Shown piece by piece: positions 61,793-64,000 of a stretch of 64,000 nt of DNA. Within the stretch, counting starts at the first letter, position 1; every line of letters starts with the position of its first letter. Source of the stretch: Treponema bryantii (GTDB taxonomy: Bacteria > Spirochaetota > Spirochaetia > Treponematales > Treponemataceae); the NCBI RefSeq assembly GCF_036492245.1, contig NZ_AP025286.1:1612001-1676000 (forward strand). The letters run 5' to 3'. A model generated the notes under the pieces. The model did no database searches. It was not told the origin of the DNA and worked only from the letters and a program-made list of their open reading frames with translations. The translations under genes were made by a program, and so were the position numbers.

Positions 61793-61981
61793 ATGATTGT
61801 AACTCTGGATGAGGTTCTTGATGAATCTGAAAAGTATGTAAGAAAAATGGCAGAGGAAAAAAGATACGGCGATATTACCGTAACTGTAACGCTGCATGAC
61901 GGGATGCCGGTAAAGCTTAGCACGGCTTTTTGTGAGCATCTGGCAAGAAGGACTTTGAAAAAGTTTACTGTGCAGAAATAA
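61793..61981 (+). CDS. Small phage protein, unknown
   Basis: A 62-residue protein whose ATG follows the previous stop without a gap. It is charged and alpha/beta (LDEVLDESEKYVRKMAEEKR, then a beta pair and a basic tail). No family recognised; phage context. Confidence 0.55.
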   Translation: MIVTLDEVLDESEKYVRKMAEEKRYGDITVTVTLHDGMPVKLSTAFCEHLARRTLKKFTVQK

Positions 61982-62010
61982 AAAATATCAGGCGAAGGAG
62001 GAAAAAAGCG

Positions 62011-62553
62011 GTGGGAGAAAAGGACACTGTTTCGACATCCGCAAACATGAACAGTGAACTTAATTCGAATGGCGGTGAAGCTTTGATGTCTTGGGAGAAA
62101 AAATTAGAGAGCGAACCTCCTAAGGCATTTAAGGCTTTCTGTCTTTTTCGTGCTATGGGCTACAAGCGAAGCATTAAGGCCTGTATGGAAATGCACGGAA
62201 TTGAGCCTAAAAAATATGGCTCCTGGGCGCGTTATGCTCGTCTTTACCGTTGGAATGAGAGGGCAGCAGAATATGACGCGTATATTGCAAAAGAAACTGA
62301 AAGGGAGATTTTAGCTGAGAGAGTTGAACGCCGTAAGAGACAAATGGAAATGCTTAACGGCTTTGACGAACTTGTTCAAAAAAGAATTAAGACACTGAAG
62401 CCAGAAGACCTGAACGCAGATGGAGCAATGGATCTTCTTGAACGTTCAGCAAAGCTGGATTCGTTTATTACTGGAGCTGACAAAGAAGCTGCAAAACAGC
62501 CGGTGCAGGGAGAACTGGCCATAAGTTTTGTAGACAGCTTTAAGGACTTATGA
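62011..62553 (+). CDS. Phage terminase small subunit-like protein
   Basis: A 180-residue protein starting with GTG behind GAAGGAGG. KAFKAFCLFRAMGYKRSIKAC gives a helix-turn-helix-like N-terminal part, and a long helical region (ERVERRKRQMEMLNGFDEL) follows. It overlaps the large terminase start by 4 nt, the usual arrangement for terS-terL. It would bind packaging-site DNA. The call rests mainly on position and fold pattern. Confidence 0.7.
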   Translation: MGEKDTVSTSANMNSELNSNGGEALMSWEKKLESEPPKAFKAFCLFRAMGYKRSIKACMEMHGIEPKKYGSWARYARLYRWNERAAEYDAYIAKETEREILAERVERRKRQMEMLNGFDELVQKRIKTLKPEDLNADGAMDLLERSAKLDSFITGADKEAAKQPVQGELAISFVDSFKDL

Positions 62554-63764
62554 CGACAGAAGTTTTTAAGCCGACAAAGGTACAGAAAAAGGCACTAGAG
62601 CTTTTAAGCTCTGGAGCAAAACATATTCTGCTTTTTGGAGGCTCGCGTTCTGGAAAAACTACTGTTCTTGTAATGGCAATTATATTTCGGGCTTGCCGCT
62701 ATCCTGGAAGCCGTCATTTGATTTGCCGTTTTAGAGCTAAGGACGCAAGAAGTTCTGTTTTGCATGAGACTTTAATTCCATGGCTGAATAAAACAATTGG
62801 TGCAAAGAATTATAAAGCCAATGTACACGACGGACTTATAACTCTTTGGAATGGGAGCGAAATCTGGATTGGAGGCCTTGGGGACAAGGAACAGGTAGAC
62901 CGCATTCTTGGTCATGAATATGTGACTATCTATTTCAACGAAGTAAGCCAGATTTCTTATTCTGCGATTACTACAGCTTATTCGCGTTTGGCGATGAAAG
63001 TTGAAGGTTGCAAGAATAAGTTTTTTTATGACTGTAACCCGTGTTCTCCTATGCACTGGGCTTACAAGGTGTTCATTCGAAAGATTGAACCGCGTACGGA
63101 TGAAAAATTACAGAAGCCAGATCTTTATGCTTCTGAAGTTTTGAATCCGATGGATAACGCTGAAAATCTTGATGAAGATTACATCAGCGACATCCTGGAC
63201 AACATGCCGGAAAAGCAGCGGGCACGATTCCGTGACGGTCTTTGGGTAAAACCTGAGGGCTCTGTTTATGAGAAGTTTGAAGAGTCAATGATTCTTCCTC
63301 GTGAGAAATTGCCGGAAGAGTTTGACCGCTTTACTGGTGGTCAGGACTTTGGACTTCATATTGCGGCTGTAAAAGTTGGCTGGGTTGGAGAGACTGTTTA
63401 TGTTGTCTCTGACTTTGGCGGTTTTAACATTACAACAAAGACAAGCGTAGAACAGCAGCAGGCAAAGAACTGGTATAACGACTGTTTTGTAACTTACTGC
63501 GACCCGGCCGGTGGAGAGAGAATTCAGGAAGTGCCAGGTGGCGTTAAGGCAAATAACAGTGTGGATGCCGGAATTGATTACATAATTGCAAAGATTGAAC
63601 GCGGACAGTTTTTTGTATGCAAAGACTGTACCGGTGTTCTTGGTGAAATATGGGATTACTCTCGTGATGAGAATAATCAGATTGTAAAAGTAAACGACCA
63701 TTACATGGACGCTATGCGTTACGCGATTTTTAGCGCGGCAACCAGCGGCGTGGTGATGGGATAA
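62550..63764 (+). CDS. Phage terminase large subunit
   Basis: A 404-residue packaging motor. Walker A is FGGSRSGKT (about residues 31-39), Walker B is VTIYFNEVS. The C-terminal nuclease domain has GGQDFGLH, TYCDPAG and NDHYMDAMRYA, which carry its metal-binding aspartates. It cuts and pumps phage DNA into capsids using ATP. All motifs look intact, so the prophage may be functional in packaging. Confidence 0.92.
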   Translation: MTTEVFKPTKVQKKALELLSSGAKHILLFGGSRSGKTTVLVMAIIFRACRYPGSRHLICRFRAKDARSSVLHETLIPWLNKTIGAKNYKANVHDGLITLWNGSEIWIGGLGDKEQVDRILGHEYVTIYFNEVSQISYSAITTAYSRLAMKVEGCKNKFFYDCNPCSPMHWAYKVFIRKIEPRTDEKLQKPDLYASEVLNPMDNAENLDEDYISDILDNMPEKQRARFRDGLWVKPEGSVYEKFEESMILPREKLPEEFDRFTGGQDFGLHIAAVKVGWVGETVYVVSDFGGFNITTKTSVEQQQAKNWYNDCFVTYCDPAGGERIQEVPGGVKANNSVDAGIDYIIAKIERGQFFVCKDCTGVLGEIWDYSRDENNQIVKVNDHYMDAMRYAIFSAATSGVVMG

Positions 63765-63783
63765 CGGAGAGCCGATAATAAAT

Positions 63784-64000
63784 ATGGGGTTGTTTTCAAA
63801 GAAAAAAGTTAAACAGAAAAAGCTCAGAAGCTTTACAGAAATAAACAATGAGACTGTGGCTGATGATTTTTCTGTGCAGGAAAAGAAAACCTGTACTGAC
63901 CCGTATTTACAGCATGCTTGGGTTAGCGTGTGCATTGATATCCTTACCAGAAACGTTGCCCGTGCTGAGTTTGAAATTAAAAAGAACGGTAAAACAGAAA
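63784..64000 (+). CDS. Phage portal protein, N-terminal fragment
   Basis: An open frame starts at the ATG 63784 and runs off the window (72 codons). It follows the large terminase by 19 nt. HAWVSVCIDILTRNVARAEF resembles the first helix region of HK97/SPP1-type portal proteins, and a basic KKKVKQKKLR start precedes it. The portal is the DNA entry pore of the capsid. Confidence 0.7.
   Translation, partial: MGLFSKKKVKQKKLRSFTEINNETVADDFSVQEKKTCTDPYLQHAWVSVCIDILTRNVARAEFEIKKNGKTE

Noticed and set aside
1-64000. CRISPR array or cas genes
   Set aside because: No series of direct repeats with spacers was seen; the only tandem array is the 12-bp iterons.

Overview
The window looks like a chromosome segment of an anaerobic, host-associated treponeme (Spirochaetota). 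The evidence is AT-rich DNA with dense gene packing, the order rpsB-tsf-frr-uppS-cdsA-dxr-rseP, many small lipoproteins and HEAT/WD-like periplasmic proteins, methyl-accepting and dCache signalling proteins, and a reductive C4-dicarboxylate fermentation (malate dehydrogenase, fumarase, fumarate reductase) of the kind used by succinate-forming gut treponemes. Species cannot be fixed from the sequence alone.

Layout. 1-9.7 kb is a very AT-rich surface-polymer locus: the tail of an acyltransferase, three LicD-family phosphotransferases, a HisC-like aminotransferase, an IspD/TarI-type cytidylyltransferase, an RpiB-type isomerase, a GT2 glycosyltransferase, a Wzx-type flippase, a TagF-like polyol-phosphate transferase and an NAD-dependent epimerase. 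It probably makes and attaches CDP-activated phospho-substituents on a teichoic-acid-like glycan. A Wzi-like outer-membrane barrel (9.7-11.5 kb) and RmlD (12.4 kb) may belong to the same theme. 13.4-18 kb holds an aminotransferase, glycogen synthase and a periplasmic propeller protein. 18-24 kb is the conserved translation/envelope operon, followed by maf, two exported proteins, coaD, rpmF-acpP, rnc, a CHASE2 adenylate cyclase, a metalloprotease-like lipoprotein, an AAE-family transporter and a lipase-like lipoprotein.

35.6-44.5 kb is the most striking region: nine tightly packed minus-strand genes encode HdrBCA, a MvhD-like protein, Flx-type NADH/ferredoxin subunits and a soluble FrdAB-like pair. 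Read together they suggest a cytosolic, flavin-based electron-bifurcating NADH:ferredoxin/fumarate oxidoreductase. Fumarase and malate dehydrogenase at 52-54.4 kb would feed it fumarate, and the AAE-family transporter at 33.4-34.6 kb could export the succinate. A [FeFe]-hydrogenase at 56.4 kb could use reduced ferredoxin.

44.8-51.8 kb carries a GH36 alpha-galactosidase convergent with a response regulator, hybrid histidine kinase and GGDEF protein. 54.5-59.5 kb holds a chemoreceptor-like protein, the hydrogenase and a B12-binding-type radical SAM protein. From a tRNA-Gly gene (59.58 kb) to the right edge there is a prophage: five 12-bp iterons, tyrosine integrase, excisionase-like protein, terminase small and large subunits and the start of a portal gene.

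Regulatory layer. At least six genes have a TATAAT-type -10 box exactly 6 nt before the ATG with no Shine-Dalgarno, which predicts leaderless transcripts. Three promoters share the form TTGCAA-17 bp-TATAAT. Dispersed palindromic repeats sit between tsf and frr and between fumC and mdh. No CRISPR array or rRNA gene was seen. The only gap between genes longer than 300 bases (59483-59902) contains the tRNA, its promoter and terminator, and the iterons.
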